Of a stretch of 41,625 nucleotides of DNA, positions 15,210 to 30,600 are shown piece by piece. The translations under genes were made by a program, and so were the position numbers. This DNA is from Micrococcus lylae NBRC 15355 (GTDB lineage: Bacteria; Actinomycetota; Actinomycetes; Actinomycetales; Micrococcaceae), in contig NZ_BCSN01000022.1 in assembly GCF_001570885.1 (NCBI RefSeq), forward strand, positions 1 through 41,625, written 5' to 3'. The stretch's first letter is position 1. Every line of letters starts with the position of its first letter. The notes beneath the pieces were generated by a model. The model was not told the origin of the DNA. It did not search any database and saw only the letters and a program-made list of their open reading frames with translations.

Positions 15210-15845
15210 TCACTCCGCGAGGCCGTAGAGCCTGTCGCCGGCGTCGCCGAGGCCCGGGACGATGTAGGACTTCTCGTTCAGCCGCTCATCGATCGCAGCC
15301 AGGTAGAGGTCCACCTCGAGGCCCTCGATGCCCTTCTCCAGGCGCTCGATGCCCTCCGGCGCGGCCAGCAGGCACACGCAGGTGACGCGCTCGGCGCCCC
15401 GCTCGTACAGGAAGCGGATGGCCTCGACCAGGGTGCCGCCGGTGGCGAGCATCGGATCCAGCACGATCACGTGACGGCCCGTCAGGTCGTTCGGCAGGCG
15501 CTCGGCGTAGGTGACGATGTCCAGCGTCTCCTCGTTGCGGGCCATGCCCAGGAAGCCCACCTCGGCGGAGGGGGCCATCTTGACCATGCCCTCGAGCATG
15601 CCGAGACCGGCACGGAGGATCGGGACGATCAGCGGACGCGGCCGCTTCAGCTGGGTGCCGGTCATCCTCGACACCGGGGTCTCGATCTCCCGCGGCTCCA
15701 CAGCCACGCCACGGGTGGCCTCGTAGCCGAGCAGCATGACGAGCTCCTCGGTGAGCTGACGGAAGATCATCGACGGGGTGTTCTTGTCCCGGAGGATCGT
15801 GAGCTTGTGGGCCACCAGCGGGTGGTCGACGACATGTACGCGCAT
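15210..15845 (-). CDS. upp: uracil phosphoribosyltransferase
   Basis: 211 residues, standard length. It salvages uracil with PRPP to give UMP. The PRPP-binding loop is [10 protein letters not shown] (130-139). The N-terminus [20 protein letters not shown] and the uracil-binding end [15 protein letters not shown] are highly typical. The start at 15845 is preceded by GGAGG, which is also the spacer between a TAGATT -10 box and the ATG, so the site may be leaderless or have a minimal leader. It is divergent from tadA by 72 bases. Confidence 0.96.
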   Translation of the reverse strand: MRVHVVDHPLVAHKLTILRDKNTPSMIFRQLTEELVMLLGYEATRGVAVEPREIETPVSRMTGTQLKRPRPLIVPILRAGLGMLEGMVKMAPSAEVGFLGMARNEETLDIVTYAERLPNDLTGRHVIVLDPMLATGGTLVEAIRFLYERGAERVTCVCLLAAPEGIERLEKGIEGLEVDLYLAAIDERLNEKSYIVPGLGDAGDRLYGLAE

Positions 15846-15851
15846 GCCTCC

Positions 15852-15857
15852 AATCTA
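15852..15857 (-). promoter_or_regulatory. -10 box of upp
   Basis: TAGATT on the minus strand lies six bases before the upp ATG. Confidence 0.45.
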
Positions 15858-15905
15858 CCGGGGCCTCCGTCCCGGTGGCGGGCTCCGGACCGCCCGACCG
15901 GACCG

Positions 15906-16421
<516 letters not shown>

Positions 16422-16488
16422 ACGCCGCCCCAGCCCCCGCCGCCCGGTTTGGGGTCGGCAGAGGGTCTCGGGTAGTCTGCACCAGTCT

Positions 16489-16576
16489 GGTGACGTGTCC
16501 GAGCGGCCGAAGGTGCAGCACTCGAAATGCTGTGTACGGTAACCCCGTACCGTGGGTTCAAATCCCACCGTCACCG
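16489..16576 (+). tRNA. tRNA-Ser (anticodon CGA)
   Basis: Class II tRNA. The acceptor GGTGACG/CGTCACC pairs fully. The anticodon stem CAGCA/TGCTG closes the loop CTCGAAA, giving CGA, which reads UCG. The long variable arm TACGG/CCGTA and the T arm GTGGG-TTCAAAT-CCCAC are clear. CCA is not encoded. A possible promoter is TTGGGG-18-TAGTCT (16449-16478). Confidence 0.95.
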
Positions 16577-16582
16577 CGCCGA

Positions 16583-16620
16583 ACGAAGGCCCCGCCTCCT
16601 CTGGGAGGCGGGGCCTTCGT
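16583..16620 (+). terminator. tRNA-Ser terminator
   Basis: A 17-bp perfect stem (16583-16599 with 16604-16620) has a TCTG loop, immediately after the tRNA. Confidence 0.85.
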
Positions 16621-16638
16621 CATGCCCGGGCCTTCGCC

Positions 16639-17859
16639 TCAGCGGCTTCGCGACGACGGCCCCACCCGCTGCGGGCCCGTCTGCCCTGGCGCTGCCGCGA
16701 CCGGCATCTGGACGTCCAGGAAGGCGGCGACCGCGTCCCAGGAGAAGTGCTCCCGCCGCCCGGCCAGCGGCACGCGGTGCTGGTGCACCGTGGAGGTGGT
16801 GACGGCGGTGTCCCTGGCCAGGTCCACCACGTGACCGGCGCCGTGGACCTCATAGAAGACGCTGGGCACGTCCGCGCGCACGAGGTCGTCGTAGAGGTCT
16901 CGGCTCTGCTGGTGCGGCACCACGGTGTCACGGGTGCCGTGCACGATCAGCGTCGGCGGGGTGCGGGAGCCGATGTAGGTGCGCGGGCTGGCCTCGTGGA
17001 CGAGCTGCGGGTTCTCCTTCACGGGGACGCCGAGCATGCGGGACTCGAAGCCCTCGGCGTCCGAGTGGCACTCGGTGATGCCGAGCCCCTTGTTGAAGGA
17101 CTTGCAGGCACCGGGCAGCATCTGGCCGTCCATGGTGAGGAAGTCGATGGGCGCGAAGAAGTTGACCACCGCCTGCACGTCGGACGGACGGTCCCAGACC
17201 CCGCCGACCTGACCCTCGAAGCGCGGCAGGCCCGCCGTCACGCCGGTCATCATGGCGATCCAGCCGCCGGAGGAGTTGCCGCCCATGGCGATGCGCTCGC
17301 GGTCCAGCTTCAGGTCCGCGGCATAGGCCCGCAGCCAGCGGACGGCGGCCTTGGCGTCATGCACGTGGGAGGGGAAGCGGCCCTGCCCGGAGTTGCGGAC
17401 GGAGAACGCCGCCACCGCGTAGCCGTGCGGGATCAGTGCCTCGGCGATGCGTTCGCCGCCGACGTTGCCGCGGTCCGAGGTCCAGCCGGAGCCGTAGGTC
17501 CACATCAGCACGGGGAAGGGCCCCTCGCCGCGCGGGACGTACACGTCCATCACGCCGCCCTGGCCGGCCTGCTGGGCATAGCGGAAACCGCTGAAGATCG
17601 TCATGTCCTCGCGGGAGGCGATCGCGCGTGGGCCGACGCCCACCACCTCCCGTTGGAACCAGCGGTGCACGAGCACACCCACCCAGGCGAGGACGGCGGC
17701 CACCACGGCGCCGATCCCCCACCCCAGCACACGGCGGCGGGCGACGTCCCCGCCGGCGGCGCGCCGCCGTCGTCGGGAACCCACGGCACGGCCGTGAGCC
17801 CCCGAGGGACCCATGGCCGTGTCCTCTTCCTGCGCAGGCGTCCTGCCCCTGTCCTCCAT
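16639..17859 (-). CDS. membrane-anchored alpha/beta-hydrolase (esterase/lipase)
   Basis: 406 residues from the ATG at 17859, preceded by GGGGAG. An Arg-rich cytoplasmic start (about 28-43) is followed by a transmembrane segment (about 46-65), so the catalytic domain probably faces outside. The nucleophile elbow is GNSSG (Ser196). LIVHGTRDTVV gives the acid and HGAGHVV the histidine, as in BD-FAE/esterase-lipase families. The substrate is unknown. Two dispersed 14-mers lie in the coding sequence: an exact copy read as SRRRR before the membrane segment, and a one-mismatch copy at the extreme C-terminus read as GPSSRSR. It starts 11 bases after the enoyl-CoA hydratase stop, hence one operon. Confidence 0.82.
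   Translation of the reverse strand: MEDRGRTPAQEEDTAMGPSGAHGRAVGSRRRRRAAGGDVARRRVLGWGIGAVVAAVLAWVGVLVHRWFQREVVGVGPRAIASREDMTIFSGFRYAQQAGQGGVMDVYVPRGEGPFPVLMWTYGSGWTSDRGNVGGERIAEALIPHGYAVAAFSVRNSGQGRFPSHVHDAKAAVRWLRAYAADLKLDRERIAMGGNSSGGWIAMMTGVTAGLPRFEGQVGGVWDRPSDVQAVVNFFAPIDFLTMDGQMLPGACKSFNKGLGITECHSDAEGFESRMLGVPVKENPQLVHEASPRTYIGSRTPPTLIVHGTRDTVVPHQQSRDLYDDLVRADVPSVFYEVHGAGHVVDLARDTAVTTSTVHQHRVPLAGRREHFSWDAVAAFLDVQMPVAAAPGQTGPQRVGPSSRSR
16647..16660 (+). repeat. dispersed 14-mer, one-mismatch copy in the esterase C-terminus
   Basis: TTCGCGACGACGGC, read on the coding strand as PSSRS just before the stop. It has the same G variant as the copy at 352-365. Confidence 0.7.
17766..17779 (-). 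repeat. dispersed 14-mer, exact copy 3 (in the esterase gene)
   Basis: Exact motif on the minus strand, read as SRRRR in the basic segment before the transmembrane helix: a different reading frame from the other coding copies. Confidence 0.85.
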
Positions 17860-17870
17860 GGCGGCTCCCC

Positions 17871-18635
17871 TCAGCGACCGCGTCCGAGGAACGCGGCGAC
17901 CCGGGCACGGTGCTCCTGCGTCCTCAGCAGCTCCGCCTGGACGCGGCTCTCCGCCGCAAGGGTCTCCTCCACCAGATCCACGGTGCGGCGATTGACGGCC
18001 GCCTTCGTCTCGACGAGCGCCTGCCGCGGGGTCTGCGCGAGGGCCTCGGCCCAGGTCACTGCCGTGGCCACGGCGGATCCGTCCGGGACGACCTCCGACA
18101 CCAGCCCGGCCTGCGCGGCCTCGCCGGCAGGCAGTCGACGCTGCCGCAGCATCAGGTCCATGGCCCGGTGACGGCCCAGGCTCTCGGCGAGCGTCTGCAC
18201 GATGCCTCCGTCCGGCACCAGGCCGACCTTCCCGAAGGGCAGCAGCAGGTACGCGGACTCGCCCGCCACCACCAGGTCGGCGGCCACGGCCAGCGAGGCA
18301 CCCACACCGGCGGCGGCGCCCTCCACCGCGGCGATGACGGGGACCGGGGCTTCGAGGACCGCGCGGATCATCCCGGCGACCGCCGCCATGACGGTGCCTT
18401 CCGGGTCCCGTTCCGCCTCCTCGTCCATCGTGCCGAGACGGAACCCGGCGCAGAAGGCACGGCCGCCGGCGCCGGTGAGGATCACGGCCCGGACCTGCGG
18501 CGAACGGGCCGCGGACCGGACCGCCTCCGCCAGCTCCGCCATGGCGTGGCGGTCCAGGGCGTTGTGCGCCTCGGCAAGGTCGATGGTCACCACGGCGGCC
18601 GGGCCGTGCTGCTCGGTGCGGACGATGCTCTCCAT
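17871..18635 (-). CDS. enoyl-CoA hydratase/isomerase family protein
   Basis: 254 residues from the ATG at 18635 (MESIVRTEQHGPAAVVTIDL), the usual crotonase length. The upstream in-frame extension to 18683 is rejected because it overlaps the divergent rlmH region without family similarity. The oxyanion-hole segments are GRAFCAGFRLG and EGAAAGVGASLAVAADLVV. The acidic position near LPFGKVGLVPDGG is Asp rather than a clear Glu pair, so hydratase versus isomerase cannot be decided. These enzymes act on acyl-CoA in fatty-acid or aromatic degradation. It lies just upstream of, and probably cotranscribed with, the esterase. Confidence 0.85.
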   Translation of the reverse strand: MESIVRTEQHGPAAVVTIDLAEAHNALDRHAMAELAEAVRSAARSPQVRAVILTGAGGRAFCAGFRLGTMDEEAERDPEGTVMAAVAGMIRAVLEAPVPVIAAVEGAAAGVGASLAVAADLVVAGESAYLLLPFGKVGLVPDGGIVQTLAESLGRHRAMDLMLRQRRLPAGEAAQAGLVSEVVPDGSAVATAVTWAEALAQTPRQALVETKAAVNRRTVDLVEETLAAESRVQAELLRTQEHRARVAAFLGRGR

Positions 18636-18727
18636 GGCCCCGATTCCACCAGGTGCCGGGCGTCCGTGTCGACGCAGCCCCACGGGGACCTGCCACCCCG
18701 TCCGGGGCGGGTGCCATGATGGGACGC

Positions 18728-19178
18728 ATGTCCGTGAAGGTGTTGGCCGTCGGCAAGAAGCACGAGTCCTGGGTGTCCGAGGGGATCACCCGGTATGAGA
18801 GGCGTCTGAAGAAGCCCTACGACCTCACGTGGCAGCTGCTGCCCCACTCCTCCCGGCAGGACGAGTCCGCCCGCACCGAGGAGTCCGAGCGCATCCTGGC
18901 GAAGATCACCCCGGCCGAGCACGTGGTGCTGCTGGACGAGCGCGGCAAGGGCTTCGACTCCCCCGGCCTGGCCGCGCACCTGCAGCAGCAGTTCGACGTG
19001 GGCAGGCCGGTCACGGTGGTCATCGGGGGCGCCTACGGGGTGGACGAGACGGTCCACGCCCGCGCGAACCGCGTGTGGTCCCTGTCCGGCCTGGTCTTTC
19101 CCCACCAGCTGGTCCGTCTGATCCTCGCCGAGCAGGTCTACCGCGCCCAGGAGATCTCCGCAGGACGGCCGTACCACC

Positions 19179-19186
<8 letters not shown>
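18728..19186 (+). CDS. rlmH: 23S rRNA pseudouridine-1915 N3-methyltransferase
   Basis: 152 residues of the SPOUT family. It methylates pseudouridine 1915 in helix 69 of assembled 70S ribosomes, using SAM. The start MSVKVLAVGKKHESW, the knot-forming LLDERGKGFDS and VIGGAYGVDE, and the invariant end QVYRAQEISAGRPYHH are all present. ATG 18728 is chosen over the nearby ATG codons at 18716 and 18719 by family alignment; CATGAT lies seven bases upstream. Its last codons overlap the start of lhr by eight bases, indicating translational coupling. Confidence 0.95.
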
Positions 19187-24605
<5,419 letters not shown>

Positions 24606-24621
24606 GCCTGCCCCATGCGGA

Positions 24622-24905
24622 AGCCTTCGATCCGAAACAGAGCACTCCTGGCAGGCTCTAGATCGGAACGAAGGCGTAGGCGCCGGAACGCCCCACTCCC
24701 GGACACCCTCGATCCGAAACAGAGCACTCCCGGACACCCTCGATCCGAAACAGAGCGCTCCTGGCAGGCTCTGGATCGGAACGAAGGCGTAGGCGCCGGG
24801 ACGCCCCACTCCCGGACACCCTCGATCCGAAACAGAGCGCTCCTGGCAGGCTCTGGATCGGAACGAGGGGTACATCCGGCAGGCTCTGGGTCGGAACGAG
24901 GGGTT
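24622..24905. repeat. composite hairpin-forming tandem repeat between lhr and nei2
   Basis: The block CGATCCGAAACAGAGC starts at 24628, 24710, 24741 and 24823, so the periods are 82, 31 and 82 bases. The full unit folds: CCTTCGATCCGA (24624-24635) pairs with TCGGAACGAAGG (24663-24674, 11 of 12), with AGAGC/GCTCT inside. The right end degenerates into a 33-base direct repeat (24845 and 24878). It fills nearly all of the 324-base gap. Reading frames across it are repetitive and not gene-like. Confidence 0.8.
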
Positions 24906-24916
24906 CATCGCAGCGG

Positions 24917-24922
24917 TAGCCT
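24917..24922 (+). promoter_or_regulatory. -10 box of a predicted leaderless nei2 promoter
   Basis: TAGCCT lies seven bases before the ATG at 24930, directly after the repeat array. Confidence 0.5.
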
Positions 24923-24929
24923 CGGCCCC

Positions 24930-25856
24930 ATGCCCGAAGGCGATTCCCTCTTCCGCCTGGCGCACCGGCTGCGGCCGCTGCTGGCCGGCCGCGCGCTCAC
25001 CCGCGCCGAGCTGCGCGTGCCCGCCCACGCCACCGCGGACCTGACCGGGTGGACGGTCGCCGCCGTGGAGCCCCGCGCGAAGTACCTGCTGATCCGCCTC
25101 ACCCCGCCGGCCGACCGCGCCGCCGAGGCCGCCGAGCCGCTCACCCTCCTGAGCCACCTGAAGATGGAGGGACGCTGGATCGCCACCGCCCTGACCGACC
25201 GCTGGCCCGCTCCCGGCTGGCAGATCCGCGCACTCCTGGAGACGGCCGAGCACCGGTTCGTCGGGGCCCAGCTGGGCCTGCTGGAGCTGATCCGCACCGC
25301 AGACGAGCAGCAGCGCCTCGGCTTCCTCGGCCCGGACCTGCTGGACCCGGCCTGGGACGTCCCACCCGGCCCGGACGGCCTGCGCCCCGCCGACCTCCTC
25401 CTCACCGAGTCCGTCGCCCGCCTCACCGCGGACCCCGCCCGGCCCGTGGGGCTGGCGCTGCTGGACCAGCGCCTGGTCTCCGGCATCGGCAACATCTACC
25501 GATGCGAGTCGCTGCTGCTGGCCAGGATCGACCCGCACCGCCCGATCGGCGAGGTCCAGGACGTGCCAGGACTGATCGAACTGAACCGCAGACTGCTGCA
25601 GGCGAACTGCCCGCCGTACGCACCGTCGTCGTCACGCCCTCGGCGGACCACCGGGGTCAGGCCGAACCCGGCCGCCCCCTTCGGAGTGGAGGTGCTCCTG
25701 GGCTCCCCGCCAGCGCCGCGCACCCCCAACTACTGGGTCTACGGGCGCGAGCGGCAGGGGTGCCTGCGCTGCCGCGGACCGGTCGCCCGGGAGGAGTTCG
25801 GCTCCCCGGAGGACGACTCCCGCCGCCTGTTCTGGTGCCGCACCTGCCAGCGATGA
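24930..25856 (+). CDS. nei: Fpg/Nei-family DNA glycosylase, Nei2 type
   Basis: 308 residues. It excises oxidised bases and cleaves the abasic strand. The N-terminus MPEGDSLFR carries the catalytic Pro2 and Glu3 and is characteristic of the actinobacterial Nei2 branch rather than MutM (PELPE). The helix-two-turns-helix region is LLDQRLVSGIGNIYRCESL. The C-terminal zinc finger has the four cysteines CLRC and CRTC. A segment APSSSRPRRTTGV just after the helical domain contains a diverged relative of the dispersed 14-mer (near 25622). The start is fixed because Pro2 must follow the initiator Met. Frame extensions upstream run through the repeat array and are rejected. Confidence 0.92.
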   Translation: MPEGDSLFRLAHRLRPLLAGRALTRAELRVPAHATADLTGWTVAAVEPRAKYLLIRLTPPADRAAEAAEPLTLLSHLKMEGRWIATALTDRWPAPGWQIRALLETAEHRFVGAQLGLLELIRTADEQQRLGFLGPDLLDPAWDVPPGPDGLRPADLLLTESVARLTADPARPVGLALLDQRLVSGIGNIYRCESLLLARIDPHRPIGEVQDVPGLIELNRRLLQANCPPYAPSSSRPRRTTGVRPNPAAPFGVEVLLGSPPAPRTPNYWVYGRERQGCLRCRGPVAREEFGSPEDDSRRLFWCRTCQR

Positions 25857-25911
25857 AGTGCGGGCGCAGATGTAGCCCCACCCACGGCCGGGGTCTGGGA
25901 GGATGGACACC

Positions 25912-27021
25912 GTGCCCCTTCCCTCTCCGCTGCCCGTCCGCCAGGGCGTCAACGCCACGCGCCTGCGCCTGCCCATGACGGGCCCGGAGGCGGCCGGCAC
26001 CGTGCAGGAGCATCTGGTCTCCCGCTTCGGCCACGTGGACCCGGACGGCATCCGCGGCCGCTTCGCCCGCGGCGAGGTGGTGGCCGCGGACGGCACAGCG
26101 CTGACCGCCGCCACGCCCCTCGGCGTCCACGAGTTCATCTGGTACTACCGGGACCTGCCGCAGGAGGAGCCGCTGCCGGTGCGGCACCGGCTCCTGCACC
26201 GGGACGAACACCTCGTGGTGATCGACAAGCCGCACTTTCTGCCCACCACCCCCGGTGGCCGCTTCATCCAGGAGACCGCCCTGGTGCGCCTGCGCAACGA
26301 GCTCGGCCTGGACGACCTGGTCCCCCTGCACCGCCTGGACCGCGCCACCGCCGGCGTGGTCATGTTCTCCGCGAACCCCGCCACCCGCGGCGCCTACCAC
26401 CTGCTCTTCGAGCGCCGCCGCGCCCGCAAGGTCTACGAGGCCGTGTCCGCGCTGCCGCCCGGCACCCTGGACCGCCTTCCCGACGACGGCCCCCTCCCCT
26501 CGGCCTCGACCCTCGCCTCCGGCGGGGCCGCACCGCGGCAGGACGGCGTCGGCGCCCCCGTGCTGGACCGGTTCCCCCTGACCGTCCGCTCCCGCATCCG
26601 CAAAGACAAGGGCATCCTGCGCTCCGTGGTGGAGGACGTCCCCGTCTCTGCCTCCGGCCGGGCTGCCGGTGCCGAGGTGAGGACGAAGAAGTCGAACCTC
26701 TCCCATGCCGGCGCCAACGCGGAGACCCACGTGGAGCTGCTGGCCACGGGCCGCTCGGCCGGGACGCTGGCCGGCGCCGAGGTGGCGCACTTCCGCCTGC
26801 ATCCGCGCACGGGCCGCACCCACCAGCTGCGCATCCACCTGGCCGCCCTGGGCCTGGGCATCGCGTTCGACCCCTTCTACCCGGACCTGCTGGACGCCGC
26901 GCCGGACGACGTCGCCCGACCGCTGCAGCTGCTGGCCCGCGAACTGCGCTTCACGGACCCGGTGACCGGCCGGGACCGTGTCTTCACCTCCGAGTTCGAG
27001 CTGCAGGAGCGTCCCGCGTGA
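25912..27021 (+). CDS. RluA-family pseudouridine synthase
   Basis: 369 residues from GTG 25912. The catalytic signature HRLDRATAG (Asp143) identifies an RluA-type enzyme that isomerises uridine in rRNA or tRNA; HPRTGRTHQLRIHLA near the C-terminus also fits. GGGAGG at 25898-25902 is nine bases from this GTG but touches an ATG at 25903, so GTG is the better start. A non-family linker of about 35 residues (about 185-225) interrupts the domain and includes an exact 14-mer read as LPDDGP. The stop overlaps the GTG of the next gene. The target site cannot be told from sequence. Confidence 0.88.
   Translation: MPLPSPLPVRQGVNATRLRLPMTGPEAAGTVQEHLVSRFGHVDPDGIRGRFARGEVVAADGTALTAATPLGVHEFIWYYRDLPQEEPLPVRHRLLHRDEHLVVIDKPHFLPTTPGGRFIQETALVRLRNELGLDDLVPLHRLDRATAGVVMFSANPATRGAYHLLFERRRARKVYEAVSALPPGTLDRLPDDGPLPSASTLASGGAAPRQDGVGAPVLDRFPLTVRSRIRKDKGILRSVVEDVPVSASGRAAGAEVRTKKSNLSHAGANAETHVELLATGRSAGTLAGAEVAHFRLHPRTGRTHQLRIHLAALGLGIAFDPFYPDLLDAAPDDVARPLQLLARELRFTDPVTGRDRVFTSEFELQERPA
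26477..26490 (+). repeat. dispersed 14-mer, exact copy 5 (in the pseudouridine synthase gene)
   Basis: Exact motif followed by CCCCTCCCC, read in frame as LPDDGP within an extra linker. Confidence 0.85.
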
Positions 27022-27614
27022 GCGCGCAGGAGCTGCTCGACGCCCTCGGCTGGTGGTTCCACCCGGTGACCGCCCTGCTGGTCGCCGTGGACGCCCCCTT
27101 CCCTCCGACGCCCTCAGAGCTGTTCGTGATCGGCTCCGGCGCCCTGGCCTCGGCCGGTTCCCTGTCCCCGGTGCTCTCGGTGCTGGCGGCCTGGCTGGGG
27201 TGCTGGGCCGGCGACCTCGGCCTCTATGCCCTGTTCCGCTACCGCCTGACGGACCTGCTGGACCGCTGGCGCTGGGGACGTGCCGTGCACCAGGGCATCC
27301 GCCGACTCCTGGTGAAGGCCGGCCCGGAGACCTCACTGACCGGGCTGTTCGTGCTCCGCTTCGTCTCCGGCGGCCGCACCGCCTCGGTGGCCGCGGCCGG
27401 CATCGGCGGCATCCGCTGGCGCGTGTTCCTGTGGTTCTCGGGTCTCGGTGCGTTGGTCTGGTCGGTCTACATGGTGGGCCTGGGCTGGATCACCGGGACG
27501 GCGACGGGTCTGCCGTGGTGGGCGTCGGCGCTGGTCGGCATGCTGTTGGGTACCCTTGCTGGAGCACTGATCGCAGGGATCGTGGCGCTCCGCCGCAGGT
27601 CCGGGAAGGGGTGA
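27018..27614 (+). CDS. DedA-like (VTT domain) membrane protein
   Basis: 198 residues with about five hydrophobic segments. The segment LRFVSGGRTASVAAAGIGG, followed by a final helix pair with LVWSVYMVGLGW, matches the VTT/DedA core (family form RFxPGxRt plus a G-rich helix). DedA proteins affect membrane lipid flipping and envelope stress tolerance. The GTG start overlaps the preceding stop (GTGA), so it is translationally coupled to the pseudouridine synthase. It also abuts the large membrane protein downstream. The acidic first-loop region is short. The exact role is unknown. Confidence 0.82.
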   Translation: MSAQELLDALGWWFHPVTALLVAVDAPFPPTPSELFVIGSGALASAGSLSPVLSVLAAWLGCWAGDLGLYALFRYRLTDLLDRWRWGRAVHQGIRRLLVKAGPETSLTGLFVLRFVSGGRTASVAAAGIGGIRWRVFLWFSGLGALVWSVYMVGLGWITGTATGLPWWASALVGMLLGTLAGALIAGIVALRRRSGKG

Positions 27615-27616
27615 GC

Positions 27617-30600
27617 GTGGACCCGAACCGCCAGTCCGAGTCCTCTGCCGCCCTGGAGCGTCTGCGCGCCCGCCGCCGCACCTCGTCGCGCCCCGCGGCA
27701 GAGAGCGCCACGCAGGAGCCCTCCGAGGCTTCCCCGGAGTCCGCTCCGCTCCGTCTTCCCGACGACGGCTCCGTCGCCTCGTCCGCGTCCGTCGCCGACG
27801 ACGCCCTGCGCCCGCAGGACGGTCAGGACAGCCCGGACGAGGAGACGCCGGCACCTCAGCAGCCGCGCCGCGCCCGTCCCCGTCGGGCCCTGGCGGCCCC
27901 CGGAGGCCTCTCCCGGAAAGAGCTCAGGCAGCACCGCCGGTACCTCTCCGGCGAGGTGATGCCCACGGACACCACGGAGACGAAGGCCCGCCGCGAGCGC
28001 CGCCGTCGGGACGTCTCGGACGTCCTCGACTCCCTCGGCAGCCCGCGCCTGAACCGCCTGGCGAAGCCTCTGGACGCCGCAGCGGCGCGCCTGTTCCCGG
28101 CCGTCCAGGACCCGGAGAAGACCAAGGCCGCCGAGGCCCGGCGTCGTGCTGCTGCCGAGAAGGCCGAGGCCCAGGCCGCCGCCCGTCGCGAGCAGGCGCG
28201 TGCCGCCGCAGCGCGCCGGGCCGAAGAGCTCGCCGCCGTCGAGGAGGCGGCCGAACGCCGGGACCTCCAGGAGCGCCACCGCCGCGAGACCGAGGCGGAG
28301 GCCCTGCGTGCGGCGGAGGAGCGCCGCCTGGAGGAGCGCCGCGCCGCGGACGACGAGCGGCGCGCCCAGCTGATGGAGCAGACCCGCCAGCGCGCGCTGG
28401 ACATCGAGCGGCTGCGCCAGGCCGCGCTCGAGCGGCAGCGCCAGGCGGAGATCGACGCGGTCCTTGCCGAGAGCACGCCGCGGGCCGAGCGTGAGCCCCG
28501 CGAGCGTCGGGGCCTGTCCGAGGTGCTCGACTCCCTGGGCAGCCCGACTCTGCCGATCGAGCGGTTCACCGCCCCGCTGGCCGCGCCGGTCAGCCGCCTG
28601 ATCCCGCAGGGGACCGACCCGGAGAAGCTCGCCCAAGCCGAGCAGAAGCGCCGTGCGGCCGAGGAGAGGCGCCACCAGGAGGCCGCGCGTCGGCGTGCCG
28701 ACGCCGCAGAGACCGCACGCCGCCGCGCCGAGGAGTGGACCCGGCTTGAGGCCGCCGCCCGCGCCCGCGAGGACGAGGAGGAGGCGAACCGCCTGGCCGC
28801 CCTGCGCGAGCGCCAGACGGCCTCCGAGCAGCGCCGCCAGGCCCGTTGGGAGGCCGAGCAGGCCCGCCGTGCCGCGGAGCAGCAGTCGGTCCAGACCGAG
28901 GCCGAGGCCCGCGCCTCCGCGATCGAGGACGCCCGCCGGCGTCAGGCCGAGACGGAGGCCGCAGCCGCTCTCGCCGCCGCGCAGGAGGAGGAGCGCCGCC
29001 GCCAGGCCTCCCAGGAGTGGCTCGAGGAGACCGCCCGCCGGCGCCGTGCCGCCGCCGTGGCCGAGCAGCGCAAGGCCGAGCTCAAGCGCCGCCGGGAGGC
29101 GGAGGCAGAGCGTCGCAGGCGCGCCAAGAAGGACCAGAAGGCGGCCGCCGCCGCGGAGGCCGAGCGCCGCAAGAACGAGGAGGCGGCCCGCCGCGAGCGC
29201 GAGGCCGCCGCAGCCGCCGAGCGAGCCCGCATCCAGGCCGAGCGCCGCGCCCGCGAAGAGGAGTGGGAGCGTGAGCGGGACAGAAGACGTGAGGCCGAGG
29301 AGGCCGAGCGCCGCCGTCTCGCCGCGGAGGAGGCCGAGCGCCGCCGCAAGGAGCGCGAGGCCGCGGCCCGTGCGGCCGCCGAGGCGCTGGCCGCCGAGAG
29401 GGCCCGCGCCCGCCGCTGGGCGGGTGCCTACGCCGCCGCGTCCCTGGCCCGCGCCCGCGGCTGGGAGGACCGGCTGATCGCCGAGGAGGCCCGCCTCGAG
29501 GCCGAAGAGGCCGAGCGCCTCCGCCTGCACCAGGAGCGCGAGACCCGCGCCCTGCATCTCGCCGCGCACCGGCTGGACGGTTCCCTGTCCGTCCCCGGCC
29601 CGGAGGCGCGTCCGATGCTCGCGGACGTGGGCGAGCGCGTCTCGGACGACGAGCTCGTCGAGCGCGCGATGGCCGTGCTGCCCGAGTGGCGCCGCCGCGA
29701 CCGGCTGGCCAACAAGGCCCGTGCCGTCGAGGCCGCCTCCGCCCGACGTCCGGACCCCGAGCAGGACGGCGAGCGTGCCCCCTACATCGCGCCGTACAAC
29801 CTGCCGGTGCGGGAGCCGAAGGGCCGCGCCCATGGCGGGGACCGCGCTCGCCAGCTGTTCGTGACCGCAGCAGCGGCCGTGTTCATGCTGGCCGGGGCCT
29901 GGGGCATCGGGCTGCTCGGCCGGCTCGGCATCGATCTGCCCGGCTCCGGCGGCTACCTGACCGCCCATGACGGCCTGTACGGCATGCGCACCACCGTGCT
30001 CTCCCCGCTGTTCCTCCACGTGCTGACGTGGCCGCTGCTGTTCGCGCTGGTCGGCCTGTACGCCCTGCACCAGTGGGGCCCACGTCAGGGCTACGCCGCA
30101 CGCCAGCGCGGCACCGGCTGGCTCGTGGGTCTCGCCCTGCTGTGCCTGGCCGCTTGGTTCCCCCTGACCATCCTGATGCCCGCCGGGATCTCCGTGGTGG
30201 CCTGGTTCGGAGCCCTCGTGTTCGTGGCCGCCGCGCTGCGCGGGTGCAACCTCGCCACCGCCCGCACCGCAGGGGAGCGGTTCTTCACGGACGGCACCGT
30301 GGGAGCCTTGGCCGGCTTCCTGGTGGGGTACGCCCCCACCATGGTCGCCCTGTCCCTGCACGCCTGGGGCGTGTTCGTCCCCGGCGTCCCACCGTCGGTG
30401 TGGGGCCTGGCGGGCCTGCTGGTGGCCGTGGCCGCCGCGCTGCGCCTGGCGCTGACCGAGCGTGGCCGCATGTCCGTGGCCCTGCTGTTCGCCGCCTCCA
30501 TGGGGTGGCTGGCGATACCCCGGCTGCTCCCGGCACCGCTGGGCGCCCAGCAGACCGAGCTGATCGGCCTGCCCGCGATCTTCGCGGCGTTCCTGGTGAT

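Noticed and set aside
18636-18789. Upstream extensions of the hydratase and esterase frames past 18635
   Set aside because: They overlap the divergent rlmH gene and show no family similarity.
24615-24929. In-frame N-terminal extension of nei2 through the repeats
   Set aside because: The glycosylase needs Pro2 directly after the initiator Met, and the extension is repetitive.
27467-30361. 964-codon open frame antisense to the coiled-coil gene
   Set aside because: Composed of Leu/Gly/Arg-rich low complexity with no family features, as expected opposite Ala/Glu/Arg codons.
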